From Clostridiales bacterium (GTDB lineage Bacteria > Bacillota > Clostridia > Tissierellales > Sedimentibacteraceae), in the NCBI GenBank assembly GCA_003487955.1, contig DNNJ01000382.1, positions 17,170 through 30,198 of the forward strand: a DNA stretch of 13,029 nt, written 5' to 3'. The stretch's first letter is position 1. Every line of letters begins with the position of its first letter. The notes beneath the pieces were generated by a model. That model saw only the letters and a list, made by a program, of their open reading frames with translations, was not told the DNA's origin and searched no databases. A program made the translations under genes and the position numbers. Below are positions 1 through 6,390 of this stretch, piece after piece.

Positions 1-215
1 AATTCCTTACTTGCAATTTTAAATCTGTCCTTTTTTCTTTTGCTTTCTTCTTCATTTTTTTCCCTGATGAATTGCTCCTGAACGTCATCAGCGTTATACT
101 CGGTAAAATATTTTTTAATCCTGCTTCTGACCTGACCAGGGCCATATGAGGATATCAAAATATAGAAGACCGAATATATAATTACAGCAACCATAAGAGA
201 TATAATAATTTTCAT
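1..215 (-). CDS. tadB: TadB-like pilus inner-membrane platform protein, N-terminal part only
   Basis: The reading frame opens with MKIIISLMVAVIIYSVFYIL and runs off the left edge after 71 codons. A single hydrophobic segment (about residues 3-23) is followed by a charged stretch rich in K, R and E (RIKKYF, EEESKRKKDR). This is how TadB-type (T2SS F family) platform proteins begin, before their conserved membrane domain, which would lie outside the window. The start is well supported: GAGGTG sits just before the ATG and overlaps the cpaF stop region, leaving 8 bases between the genes, so translation is probably coupled. The assignment rests mainly on position directly after cpaF in a Tad locus, where tadB and tadC normally follow. 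The diagnostic T2SSF domain is not visible here. Confidence 0.72.
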   Translation of the reverse strand, partial: MKIIISLMVAVIIYSVFYILISSYGPGQVRSRIKKYFTEYNADDVQEQFIREKNEEESKRKKDRFKIASKE

Positions 216-223
216 ATTTCACC

Positions 224-1558
224 TCAATTTACAAACCAGTCATCTCTGACAATTATGCCGCTCGATGTCAGTTTTTCAAGAAAATTAGGCCGTATACCTG
301 TTGATGTAAAATTCCCCTTCATTCTTCCATTACTATCAATACCCTCAACCTTGTATGTATATATATCCTGCAGTGTGATGGTATCCCCTTCCATTCCTAC
401 TACCTCTGTAATATTTATTACCTTACGAGAGCCATCCTTCATTCTTGACTGATGAACCACTATATCAATGGCAGAATGTATTTGCTCCCTTATTGCTCTG
501 ACAGGCAAGTCCATTCCTGACATTAATACCATTGTTTCCAAACGAGACATAAGCTCTCTTGGAGAATTGGCATGAGCAGTTGTCAGTGAGCCGTCATGAC
601 CTGTATTCATAGCTTGAAGCATGTCTATTGCTTCACCGGCACGCACCTCTCCTACGATTATTCTATCGGGACGCATACGCAACGAATTCCTTACCAAGTC
701 TCTGATGGTAATTTGACCTGAACCCTCTAAGTTTGGAGGTCTGCTTTCAAGTGTGACCACATGCTCCTGGGCCAGTTGAATTTCTGCAGCATCTTCAATA
801 GTTACTATTCGCTCATTATTGGGAATACTGCTTGACAATACATTCAATAAGGTCGTTTTACCGCTGCCGGTACCTCCTGAAACGATAATATTCATCCTTC
901 CCTTTACACAAGCCTCCAAAAACGCAACCATTTTAGGAGATAATGAGCCGAATTTTACCAAATCACTTGCTGTAAATGGACTCCGAGAAAACTTCCTTAT
1001 AGTCATTGAAGGTCCCACTAATGAAAGTGGCGGAATAACAGCATTAAAACGGGAGCCGTCTTTTAACCTTGCATCAACCATGGGGCTTGATTCATCAATA
1101 CGTCTTCCCACAGTGGATACAATACGATTTATAATATTCATTACATGTGTATTATCTTTAAATACTACATTTGATAATTCTAATTTTCCTTTTCTCTCTA
1201 CATATACTTGGGAAGGACCATTTACCATAATTTCAGTTATGTCATCATCGTTCAGCAATACTTCAAGAGGTCCTAACCCCATTACATCATTGTAAATTTC
1301 TTTTAATAATTTTGAGCGCTCAGTTCTTGAGACTTTAGGAGCTTTGGCCTCAATTAATGAATCCATAATTTTAAGCAGTTCTTCTTCTTGCTCGCCCTTA
1401 ACACCAAATAAACTTATATCCTGCTGATTTACTGTTTCAATAAAATCTTTGTGCACTTGCTCCTTTAAGTCAGAATACTCATCATACAAAGTTATTTCTG
1501 CCGATTTTTCTCCTGTGACGGAAAATTTCTGTTTTTCAAGACGATCCAATAAACTCAT
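224..1558 (-). CDS. cpaF: CpaF/TadA pilus assembly secretion ATPase
   Basis: This 444-residue protein is a type II/IV secretion ATPase of the CpaF/TadA branch. It forms the hexameric cytoplasmic motor that powers Flp pilin assembly. The sequence shows Walker A GGTGSGKT (residues 228-235), an Asp box around IVTIEDAAEIQL (251-262), Walker B with catalytic Glu in RIIVGEVR (299-306), and the His box TTAHANSP (326-333). The N-terminal region (1-90) is charged and variable, as usual for CpaF, followed by the conserved DVMGLGPLEVLL (91-102). The length is normal and nothing is missing. The start follows AGGAATTGAC with correct spacing. It sits 55 bases after cpaE and 8 bases before tadB in the pilus operon. 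The arginine-rich LRMRPDR stretch (293-299) is also typical. In a monoderm it would drive a pilus without an outer-membrane secretin. Confidence 0.95.
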   Translation of the reverse strand: MSLLDRLEKQKFSVTGEKSAEITLYDEYSDLKEQVHKDFIETVNQQDISLFGVKGEQEEELLKIMDSLIEAKAPKVSRTERSKLLKEIYNDVMGLGPLEVLLNDDDITEIMVNGPSQVYVERKGKLELSNVVFKDNTHVMNIINRIVSTVGRRIDESSPMVDARLKDGSRFNAVIPPLSLVGPSMTIRKFSRSPFTASDLVKFGSLSPKMVAFLEACVKGRMNIIVSGGTGSGKTTLLNVLSSSIPNNERIVTIEDAAEIQLAQEHVVTLESRPPNLEGSGQITIRDLVRNSLRMRPDRIIVGEVRAGEAIDMLQAMNTGHDGSLTTAHANSPRELMSRLETMVLMSGMDLPVRAIREQIHSAIDIVVHQSRMKDGSRKVINITEVVGMEGDTITLQDIYTYKVEGIDSNGRMKGNFTSTGIRPNFLEKLTSSGIIVRDDWFVN

Positions 1559-1613
1559 GTCAATTCCTGCCTTTTATTATTTATGTTTTGTCATCCTAAA
1601 GTGTAAGCGAATG

Positions 1614-2840
1614 TCATTTTTTCTTGAATAAGCTAAGCTTCTTTTTATTGTTAAAATCACTGTTATTTTTATTATTTTTATTTTTCCCCATAAGGTCATA
1701 ATCGGTTGTGCCTTTAATTAATATTTCTGTCAACCCGGTAATCGATGCGCTCAGCTTGCTGTTTGGAGCGCCGGTTACAAACGGAACTCCTCTGTTTAAT
1801 GCATTAACCGCAACCTTGTAATCACTGGGGAGCTTTGCCCATATAGGATAACCAATGATTTTTTGTACATCATTTATAGTAATGGAATTCATATCAACTG
1901 CTCTATTTACAATTAACCTGATTTTATCTGTTTGCTGCAATGATTCCAACAGCGAAACACTGAGCTTGGAATTCCTTAAAATTGAAATATCAAGACCTGT
2001 CACAAAGAATATTATAGAAGAAGATTCGATTGCGGTAATTGTTACATCAGTAAATGACGGCGATGTATCTACAATTACATAATCATAATAGGTTCTCAAT
2101 AAGCTTAGAAGACTTTGTACTTTTTCTGATGAAACCAACTCGGCATATTCCGGGCTTTTTGGTGCACAAAGTACATGAACACCGCTGGAATGAACTGCCA
2201 TATAGCTTCTTACAGAGTCAATATTCGGGGTAATTACATCTTGTACTAACTCCACAATAGTATCTTTAGGCTCTAAATCCAAGAAAATATTTAAATCACC
2301 AAATTGCAAATCGAGATCCACCAATGCAACCTTTTTTCTTTTTTCTGCAAGTTTTACAGCTAAATTTGCTGCAATTGTACTTTTGCCTAATCCTCCTTTT
2401 GCTCCAAATACAGTAATAACCCTTGATGCCCATACTAATGTATCTTTATTGCTTAAAGATTTAATTCGAATAGATTCATTATTATAAACTGATTTTATAT
2501 ACTCTGCGAATTCCTTTGATGTTGAAGGAAATTCAATTAAATTATGACACCCGACCTTAACAGCTTCCTGCATAATTTCAACATTTAATGTGTCCGCAAC
2601 TAAAATAACAAATGTCTTAGGTCTGTGAAATATTATTCTTTCAGCCAAATTCAGTACGTCTGTGTCTCCTGAACCTAAAGTCATAATAATTATATCAGGA
2701 GAAGTGTTTTCGATTTTGTCTAAAGCTTGTGCTCCCCCCGCTGTATCTCCGATTATTATAATTTCTTCATCTTCAATCTTTGACCTAAGTGCTTCTATAT
2801 TTCTTTCCATTTTACTTATAAGTAAGACTTTGATTTTCAT
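1614..2840 (-). CDS. cpaE: CpaE/TadZ pilus localisation ATPase with degenerate receiver domain
   Basis: This 408-residue protein has two parts. Residues 1-120 resemble a response-regulator receiver fold, but the usual phospho-acceptor aspartate is replaced: the beta-3 end reads PDIIIMTLGSG with Thr54 where Asp is expected, so phosphorylation is unlikely. Residues 140-375 form a MinD/ParA-type ATPase with deviant Walker A KGGLGKST (148-155), DLDLQFGDL (175-183) and Walker B IVDTSP (256-261). In Tad systems TadZ/CpaE marks the cell site, often a pole, where the pilus machine assembles. The last roughly 25 residues are an unusual Asn/Lys-rich tail ending in KKKLSLFKKK, possibly a flexible or membrane-touching basic end (inference). 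The ribosome binding site is GGGGGCAGC before ATG. It lies 12 bases after cpaB. Confidence 0.93.
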   Translation of the reverse strand: MKIKVLLISKMERNIEALRSKIEDEEIIIIGDTAGGAQALDKIENTSPDIIIMTLGSGDTDVLNLAERIIFHRPKTFVILVADTLNVEIMQEAVKVGCHNLIEFPSTSKEFAEYIKSVYNNESIRIKSLSNKDTLVWASRVITVFGAKGGLGKSTIAANLAVKLAEKRKKVALVDLDLQFGDLNIFLDLEPKDTIVELVQDVITPNIDSVRSYMAVHSSGVHVLCAPKSPEYAELVSSEKVQSLLSLLRTYYDYVIVDTSPSFTDVTITAIESSSIIFFVTGLDISILRNSKLSVSLLESLQQTDKIRLIVNRAVDMNSITINDVQKIIGYPIWAKLPSDYKVAVNALNRGVPFVTGAPNSKLSASITGLTEILIKGTTDYDLMGKNKNNKNNSDFNNKKKLSLFKKK

Positions 2841-2852
2841 ATGCTGCCCCCA

Positions 2853-3590
2853 CTAATTAATTATTATATCGTCAAATTTTATTGTTGGAGGCTTAACTAT
2901 ATCTTCATCCAACGGAGACCTCAGTATTAATCTTAGCTGTCCCTTGTATTCGGACATATTCAATTCCATCGCCTGATGTACCGTAACCTGTAATGTTACA
3001 GAGGTGTAAGAAGTACCTGTTTCTGAATTTTTTGACTTGCCTTCCTGAGATATTACATCGTCAACAGCTAAAACCTTGATATTTTCTGCTATCATAGTTG
3101 TATAATCTATTGTTTTTTCTTCTCCGTCAGGTTGTTTTTCTTCTTTTGCAAGCTGGGCAATAATATCCACGGTATTATGGGGCCTAATCATTCCCACAAG
3201 TCCGGACAAATTACCCACGCCTATAGATATTGCACGCATACCCGGTTTTATTTCATATGCAAGTGTTCCATCTCCACCACCGCCTTCAGGTGATATCAGC
3301 TTAGTGTATAATACCTGCTCACCTGCCATAATTTCATATTTCGAAAACTTTCCAATGGCAGCAGCTTCATTAATAACTGCCTCTGCATGTACGGCTTCAA
3401 CAGGCAGCTGTTTTATATCAAGCATATCATCTGTTATAGGTGTATTTGGAGGAATATTAACAGATGCTGTCACAACTCCGGTCTTTACTACCTCAACACT
3501 GGCCTTTTCATCAAGCGTATTAAGGAAATTATACAAAAGGACAGCAGCAATAACCGCTGCAACCAATGCTAAAAATTTTATCTTTTTCAT
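2853..3590 (-). CDS. cpaB: CpaB/RcpC Flp pilus assembly protein (SAF domain)
   Basis: This is a 245-residue protein when started at the ATG preceded by TTTGGAGTGAGC. An in-frame start 36 bases upstream lacks such a site and would put a polar stretch before the membrane anchor. Residues 4-23 (IKFLALVAAVIAAVLLYNFL) form one membrane segment. A SAF/CpaB domain follows (about 35-100): VVTASVNIPPNTPITDDML and AIGKFSKYEIMAGEQVL. Then comes the RcpC-type core with IKPGMRAISIGVGNLSGLVG and IRPHNTVDIIAQ (about 118-155). The family is thought to sit on the outer face of the membrane and guide or stabilise pilus assembly, in diderms together with the secretin. A Gly-rich linker (EGGGGDG) separates the two halves. 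It is 25 bases downstream of the TadG-like gene. Length is a little below that of proteobacterial homologues. Confidence 0.9.
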   Translation of the reverse strand: MKKIKFLALVAAVIAAVLLYNFLNTLDEKASVEVVKTGVVTASVNIPPNTPITDDMLDIKQLPVEAVHAEAVINEAAAIGKFSKYEIMAGEQVLYTKLISPEGGGGDGTLAYEIKPGMRAISIGVGNLSGLVGMIRPHNTVDIIAQLAKEEKQPDGEEKTIDYTTMIAENIKVLAVDDVISQEGKSKNSETGTSYTSVTLQVTVHQAMELNMSEYKGQLRLILRSPLDEDIVKPPTIKFDDIIIN

Positions 3591-3615
3591 ATGCTCACTC
3601 CAAATTATGTATTTG

Positions 3616-4617
3616 TTAATAATCAACCAATTTTGCAGCTCTTACTCCATAATCATTCAATACTATCCCCGCTTCAGAATTACCGCCGGTAATGTAGTCA
3701 CTTATATATGATGATGTTAATATGCTTATCCTTTTTTGATTTTCATTATTACCTTCAAGATTAGTAATTGTGAATGATACAAAACCTACTACTCTCAGTA
3801 CATTATGTTCGTCAAAATCAACTACGGGAATTGCGCCAATCTGACCAACTACAATTTTACCGTCAACATCAACCGGCATGGTACCTGAACTTGTTTCTAC
3901 CGGGTCTCCGATATTAACAACACCATCATATCCGCCATTTTCCATGTCATCTTGGTATTTTGAATCTTTAAAATTAATCGCACCCCTCCAACCTTGATTA
4001 CCGGAAGTAATACCTATAATGTCAAACTCGTCTACAAACTCCTTAAGCATTTCACTATCGATATCCTCTGTTTTTGCTGCTCCTAACTTTAAAGTTATAT
4101 CTTCATTCATGAGGTCGTTTTCTATTATATAATCCATAACTGCTTTTGGCATAGCAAGCGGAAGAAGTCCCGATACTCCATTTACTTTCATTAATTTCGC
4201 AGTTGCTTTTCTATTCACTGTAATTTGTTTTATATTAAATATCTGAGCAAAATTGTATTTTACATCAGTTTGTCCATTAACGGTCAGCCCGATTATTTTT
4301 CCATCTTCATAGACAGGTAATATACTGTCTTCTGTTATATTATCCACTCCATTCAGTTCTGCATATTTTATCACAGCATCAACAGCATTATTCCATTCTG
4401 TTGAAGAAGTAGTATTAGCAGCAGGTAATTCCCTGACTGCAGCAAGTGCAATACTGTCAAGACCTATTTGTAATTTAGACGCTTCATTATACGCAAGTCC
4501 TAAGTCTAATGAAAGAGCTGCAAACCCTATAATAACTGTTATCATCAAAGCAAATATAATTATCACAGCTCCACTTTCTTCATTTTTAAACTTAATAATA
4601 TATTTAAAAATATTCAT
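3616..4617 (-). CDS. TadG-like pilus-associated protein
   Basis: This is a 333-residue protein from the ATG at 4617, which follows GGGCGGTGA. A GTG three codons upstream is in frame but lies inside that ribosome binding site. The N-terminus has a short basic leader, then EESG and a hydrophobic helix (AVIIIFALMITVIIGFAALS, about 17-36), then DLGLAYNEASKLQIGLDSIALAA. This is the usual opening of putative Flp pilus assembly TadE/TadG-like proteins. Unlike TadE and the pilins it has no Glu at +5 after the Gly, so processing by the prepilin peptidase is uncertain. The remaining roughly 290 residues look extracytoplasmic and rich in Asp, Asn and beta-prone segments. No von Willebrand motif is obvious. 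It is 20 bases downstream of tadE and 25 upstream of cpaB. It may be a minor tip or surface component (inference). Confidence 0.82.
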   Translation of the reverse strand: MNIFKYIIKFKNEESGAVIIIFALMITVIIGFAALSLDLGLAYNEASKLQIGLDSIALAAVRELPAANTTSSTEWNNAVDAVIKYAELNGVDNITEDSILPVYEDGKIIGLTVNGQTDVKYNFAQIFNIKQITVNRKATAKLMKVNGVSGLLPLAMPKAVMDYIIENDLMNEDITLKLGAAKTEDIDSEMLKEFVDEFDIIGITSGNQGWRGAINFKDSKYQDDMENGGYDGVVNIGDPVETSSGTMPVDVDGKIVVGQIGAIPVVDFDEHNVLRVVGFVSFTITNLEGNNENQKRISILTSSYISDYITGGNSEAGIVLNDYGVRAAKLVDY

Positions 4618-4637
4618 ATATATCACCGCCCTACATA

Positions 4638-5069
4638 TTATTTTTCTACTCTCATATATGTTTCAGCTCTTATCGGAAACTTGCCGTCTCCGTCTTTATC
4701 TATTATTGCTCTGGTTATTGGCGTAAGAATAATGACTTTTCCTGCAAACCTGACCCTTATTTTTTCACCGCCGTTCACATCATCATCTTCGGGTATTATG
4801 GTATCTACAACTATATCAGCAATATTGGTATATTCATTAATAATATTTGCAGCTTTAGTTGTTGCAGAAGTGGAATCCATATTATCAAAATAATAATGTA
4901 TTGCTATATACCGAGCAGCCTCTCTGCTGGCATTATTGGCAGCCAGCTGATTATGATAAATCCATCCAAAATCAAGAATACAGGCTATAAAAAGCAATAG
5001 TATAGGGAGTACCAAGGCAAACTCAACCATTGCTTGACCATTTTCTTTTTTTAAATGCTTAAGTTTCAT
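4638..5069 (-). CDS. tadE: TadE-like pseudopilin
   Basis: This is a 143-residue protein. The start at 5069 is chosen because GGGGGGTAAG lies 4 bases before it. The longer in-frame start at 5084 would use that very G-run as codons. The N-terminus MKLKHLKKENG / QAMVEFALVLPILLLFIACI shows the class III prepilin signature: a basic leader, Gly11 at the cleavage site, Glu at +5 and Phe at +6, then a 20-residue hydrophobic helix. TadE proteins are processed by the same peptidase as Flp pilin (TadV here) and act as minor pilins needed for assembly. After the helix the conserved NNASREAARYIA stretch is typical. It lies 80 bases after the second pilin gene, with a terminator-like hairpin between them, so its expression is probably lower than that of the pilin. 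Confidence 0.92.
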   Translation of the reverse strand: MKLKHLKKENGQAMVEFALVLPILLLFIACILDFGWIYHNQLAANNASREAARYIAIHYYFDNMDSTSATTKAANIINEYTNIADIVVDTIIPEDDDVNGGEKIRVRFAGKVIILTPITRAIIDKDGDGKFPIRAETYMRVEK

Positions 5070-5089
5070 AAACTTACCCCCCATTGTGG

Positions 5090-5131
5090 AAAAAGCACCG
5101 TCCCGACCATGCGGACGAGCCGGTGCTTTTT
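5090..5131 (-). terminator. Hairpin between flp1 and tadE, probable partial terminator
   Basis: Read on the minus strand, AAAAAGCACCG pairs with CGGTGCTTTTT over 11 perfect base pairs around a 20-base interior that can itself fold (CGTCC with GGACG). The 3' arm ends in five T, followed by CCACA. The plus strand has a longer T-rich exit, so the hairpin may be bidirectional. It lies 18 bases after the pilin stop and just before the tadE ribosome binding site. The natural reading is an attenuator that lets pilin mRNA outnumber the machinery mRNA while allowing some read-through. The strength of termination cannot be judged from sequence alone. Confidence 0.72.
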
Positions 5132-5149
5132 GTTGGTTTTTTGGTTAAA

Positions 5150-5323
5150 TCAAGGTGTAGCTTTAATTGCATTCCCAACTTCATCTAATTTATCCTTTGT
5201 CGCAGTTCCTAGAGTTTGTAATGCTATTATCACTACTACTGCAATCAATGCAAGGATTAGGCCATACTCAACCATTCCTTGACCGCTTTCCTCATTCTTT
5301 AACCAACTAAAAAATCTTTTCAT
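5150..5323 (-). CDS. flp: Flp-type pilin (57 aa)
   Basis: This small gene encodes MKRFFSWLKNEESG / QGMVEYGLILALIAVVVI and then a short hydrophilic tail ending in KATP. It has the full Flp prepilin signature: a basic leader of 14 residues ending in Gly, cleavage expected after Gly14, Glu at +5 and Tyr at +6, then a single hydrophobic helix (about 22-38) and a short C-terminal tail. The mature subunit would be 43 residues. The start follows AAGGGGGTCC. It is the more canonical of two pilins here and lies directly upstream of a hairpin terminator, which suggests that it is the major subunit (inference). The upstream spacer of 209 bases carries a repeat element and an AT-rich stretch, so a local promoter is possible but not clear. 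Confidence 0.95.
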   Translation of the reverse strand: MKRFFSWLKNEESGQGMVEYGLILALIAVVVIIALQTLGTATKDKLDEVGNAIKATP

Positions 5324-5386
5324 TTTGGACCCCCTTGTTTTTTATTTATATTTTGATATAAAATATCATAATATACAATTTTCTTT

Positions 5387-5525
5387 GGGGAAATTCCTCT
5401 GACCAGCAGAGTCTATCCCAAGTACGAGGACATTCCTATTACCTGCAGAGACTATCCCTAAGAGTAGAGGTGTATACCCCCTCCTTTAAAGAGGTGTGTC
5501 TCCATATCTCTGAAGGTGTTTCCCC
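5387..5525. repeat. Composite intergenic repeat between the two pilin genes
   Basis: This 139-bp block is bounded by GGGGAAA (5387-5393) and TTTCCCC (5519-5525), an inverted pair. Inside, on the plus strand, a unit occurs twice: ATTCCTCTGACCAGCAGAG then TCTATCCC (5392-5418), and CATTCCTATTACCTGCAGAG then ACTATCCC (about 5431-5458). A further part, GAGGTGTGTCTCCATATCTC (5491-5510), can fold into an imperfect 8-bp stem around TCTC. The same parts occur in reverse orientation between dnaK and dnaJ (10865-10971), which shows a dispersed family. No reading frame is convincing inside it. It would be transcribed as part of the pilus mRNA. Confidence 0.75.
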
Positions 5526-5532
5526 ATAACAA

Positions 5533-5700
5533 TTACGGTGACATCTTTGTAATTGAATCTAAGTACAGTGCGAATGCATTTTCTCCCAAGAAACTTACTG
5601 CCGCAATGGCTGCAATAACTATGAGCGATATAATTAAGGTATATTCAGCTAATCCTTGTCCATCTTCTTCATTTAAAATACATACAGCAATTTCTCTCAT
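5533..5700 (-). CDS. flp: Second Flp-type pilin (55 aa)
   Basis: The gene encodes MREIAVCILNEEDG / QGLAEYTLIISLIVIAAIAA and a tail ending in TKMSP. It carries the same class III signature as its neighbour: leader of 14 residues ending in Gly, then QGLAEY with Glu at +5 and Tyr at +6, and a hydrophobic helix of about 18 residues. The mature form would be 41 residues. The leader is less basic than usual (MREIAVCILNEEDG) and contains a Cys. The ribosome binding site is GAAAGGA, 7 bases before ATG. It lies 21 bases after tadV and first of the two pilins. The two tails share almost nothing, so they may form different or mixed fibres, or one may be a minor or initiating subunit. Confidence 0.94.
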   Translation of the reverse strand: MREIAVCILNEEDGQGLAEYTLIISLIVIAAIAAVSFLGENAFALYLDSITKMSP

Positions 5701-5721
5701 ATCCGTATCCTTTCTTTCATG

Positions 5722-6390
5722 CTACGCAATGTTTAAGTTAAAAGTAAATGTTACTAATGCAAAAATGTAACCTGCCACTAAAAACGGAGCTAACGGTAAC
5801 ATAGTTGTCAGGCGAATTTTCCTTAAAGCCAGTCCAATCAGTATGTAGCTTAACAGTACAGCTGCCATTGCACCCATAGCCGTAACAACGGATGGATATC
5901 CTAAGGCAAATCCTATGGCTCCCGCTAATTTCACATCACCTGCTCCAACCTTGCCTAATCCCATAAAGGTGGCCAATGCTGTAAACACAATCATGATAAA
6001 GACCATACATATTATTGAACCTAAGATACCTTCCAACCCATAATTAAATGATTGATATATAATGCCTAAGGTTAACAATACTAAAATTAACTCATTAGGA
6101 ATTATTCTAATTTTTATATCGATGTATGCAAATATGATTCCTAATGATATTTGTACACATATGAGCACTGCAGCAAATAGGCTTTCTGCTGTATAAGCTG
6201 TAAAACACCATGCTGCCCCGTTAAACAAGATTATAAATATATTTATTATCCGGTTATCAAATAGTTGAACTTCTTCGCTGCCTATGCTATTGGTTTTCTT
6301 TTTATATTGAATAATTTTTAATGATAGCTTAGGAATGATATATCCTGTATATAAACCTATAATTGCAAAAACAATTAATTTGTATAACAT
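5722..6390 (-). CDS. tadV: TadV/CpaA-type prepilin peptidase (A24 family)
   Basis: This is a 222-residue polytopic membrane aspartic protease that cleaves the leader of Flp pilins and pseudopilins after Gly on the cytoplasmic face. Both catalytic aspartates are visible: Asp91 in YIDIKIRIIPNEL and Asp152 in GAGDVKLAGAIG, the GxGD motif of the family. Six or so hydrophobic segments are spread through the chain. There is no large N-terminal methylase domain with Cys pairs, as is normal for the short CpaA/TadV type. The start overlaps the end of the upstream gene by 16 bases, with AGAGGT just ahead, which indicates translational coupling. Substrates are likely encoded next door (two Flp pilins and TadE). 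Confidence 0.94.
   Translation of the reverse strand: MLYKLIVFAIIGLYTGYIIPKLSLKIIQYKKKTNSIGSEEVQLFDNRIINIFIILFNGAAWCFTAYTAESLFAAVLICVQISLGIIFAYIDIKIRIIPNELILVLLTLGIIYQSFNYGLEGILGSIICMVFIMIVFTALATFMGLGKVGAGDVKLAGAIGFALGYPSVVTAMGAMAAVLLSYILIGLALRKIRLTTMLPLAPFLVAGYIFALVTFTFNLNIA

Noticed and set aside
819..1295. A 158-codon open frame on the plus strand
   Set aside because: It is the antisense of cpaF, has no ribosome binding site, and its translation shows no family pattern. cpaF on the other strand is complete with all ATPase motifs.
3591..3626. Longer cpaB start (MIINKYIIWSEH)
   Set aside because: It would overlap the end of the TadG-like gene without a ribosome binding site, while the ATG at 3590 has TTTGGAGTGAG.
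5070..5084. Longer tadE start (MGGKFMKLK)
   Set aside because: Its first codons are the G-rich ribosome binding site of the downstream ATG at 5069, and it would spoil the short basic prepilin leader.
5324..5390. A separate promoter for the 57-residue pilin
   Set aside because: TTGTAT and TATAAA are present on the minus strand but spaced by 22 bases, and the stretch is so AT-rich that such boxes are expected by chance.
5387..5525. CRISPR array, because of repeated short units
   Set aside because: Units are only two or three, are imperfect and differ in spacing, and no cas gene is near.
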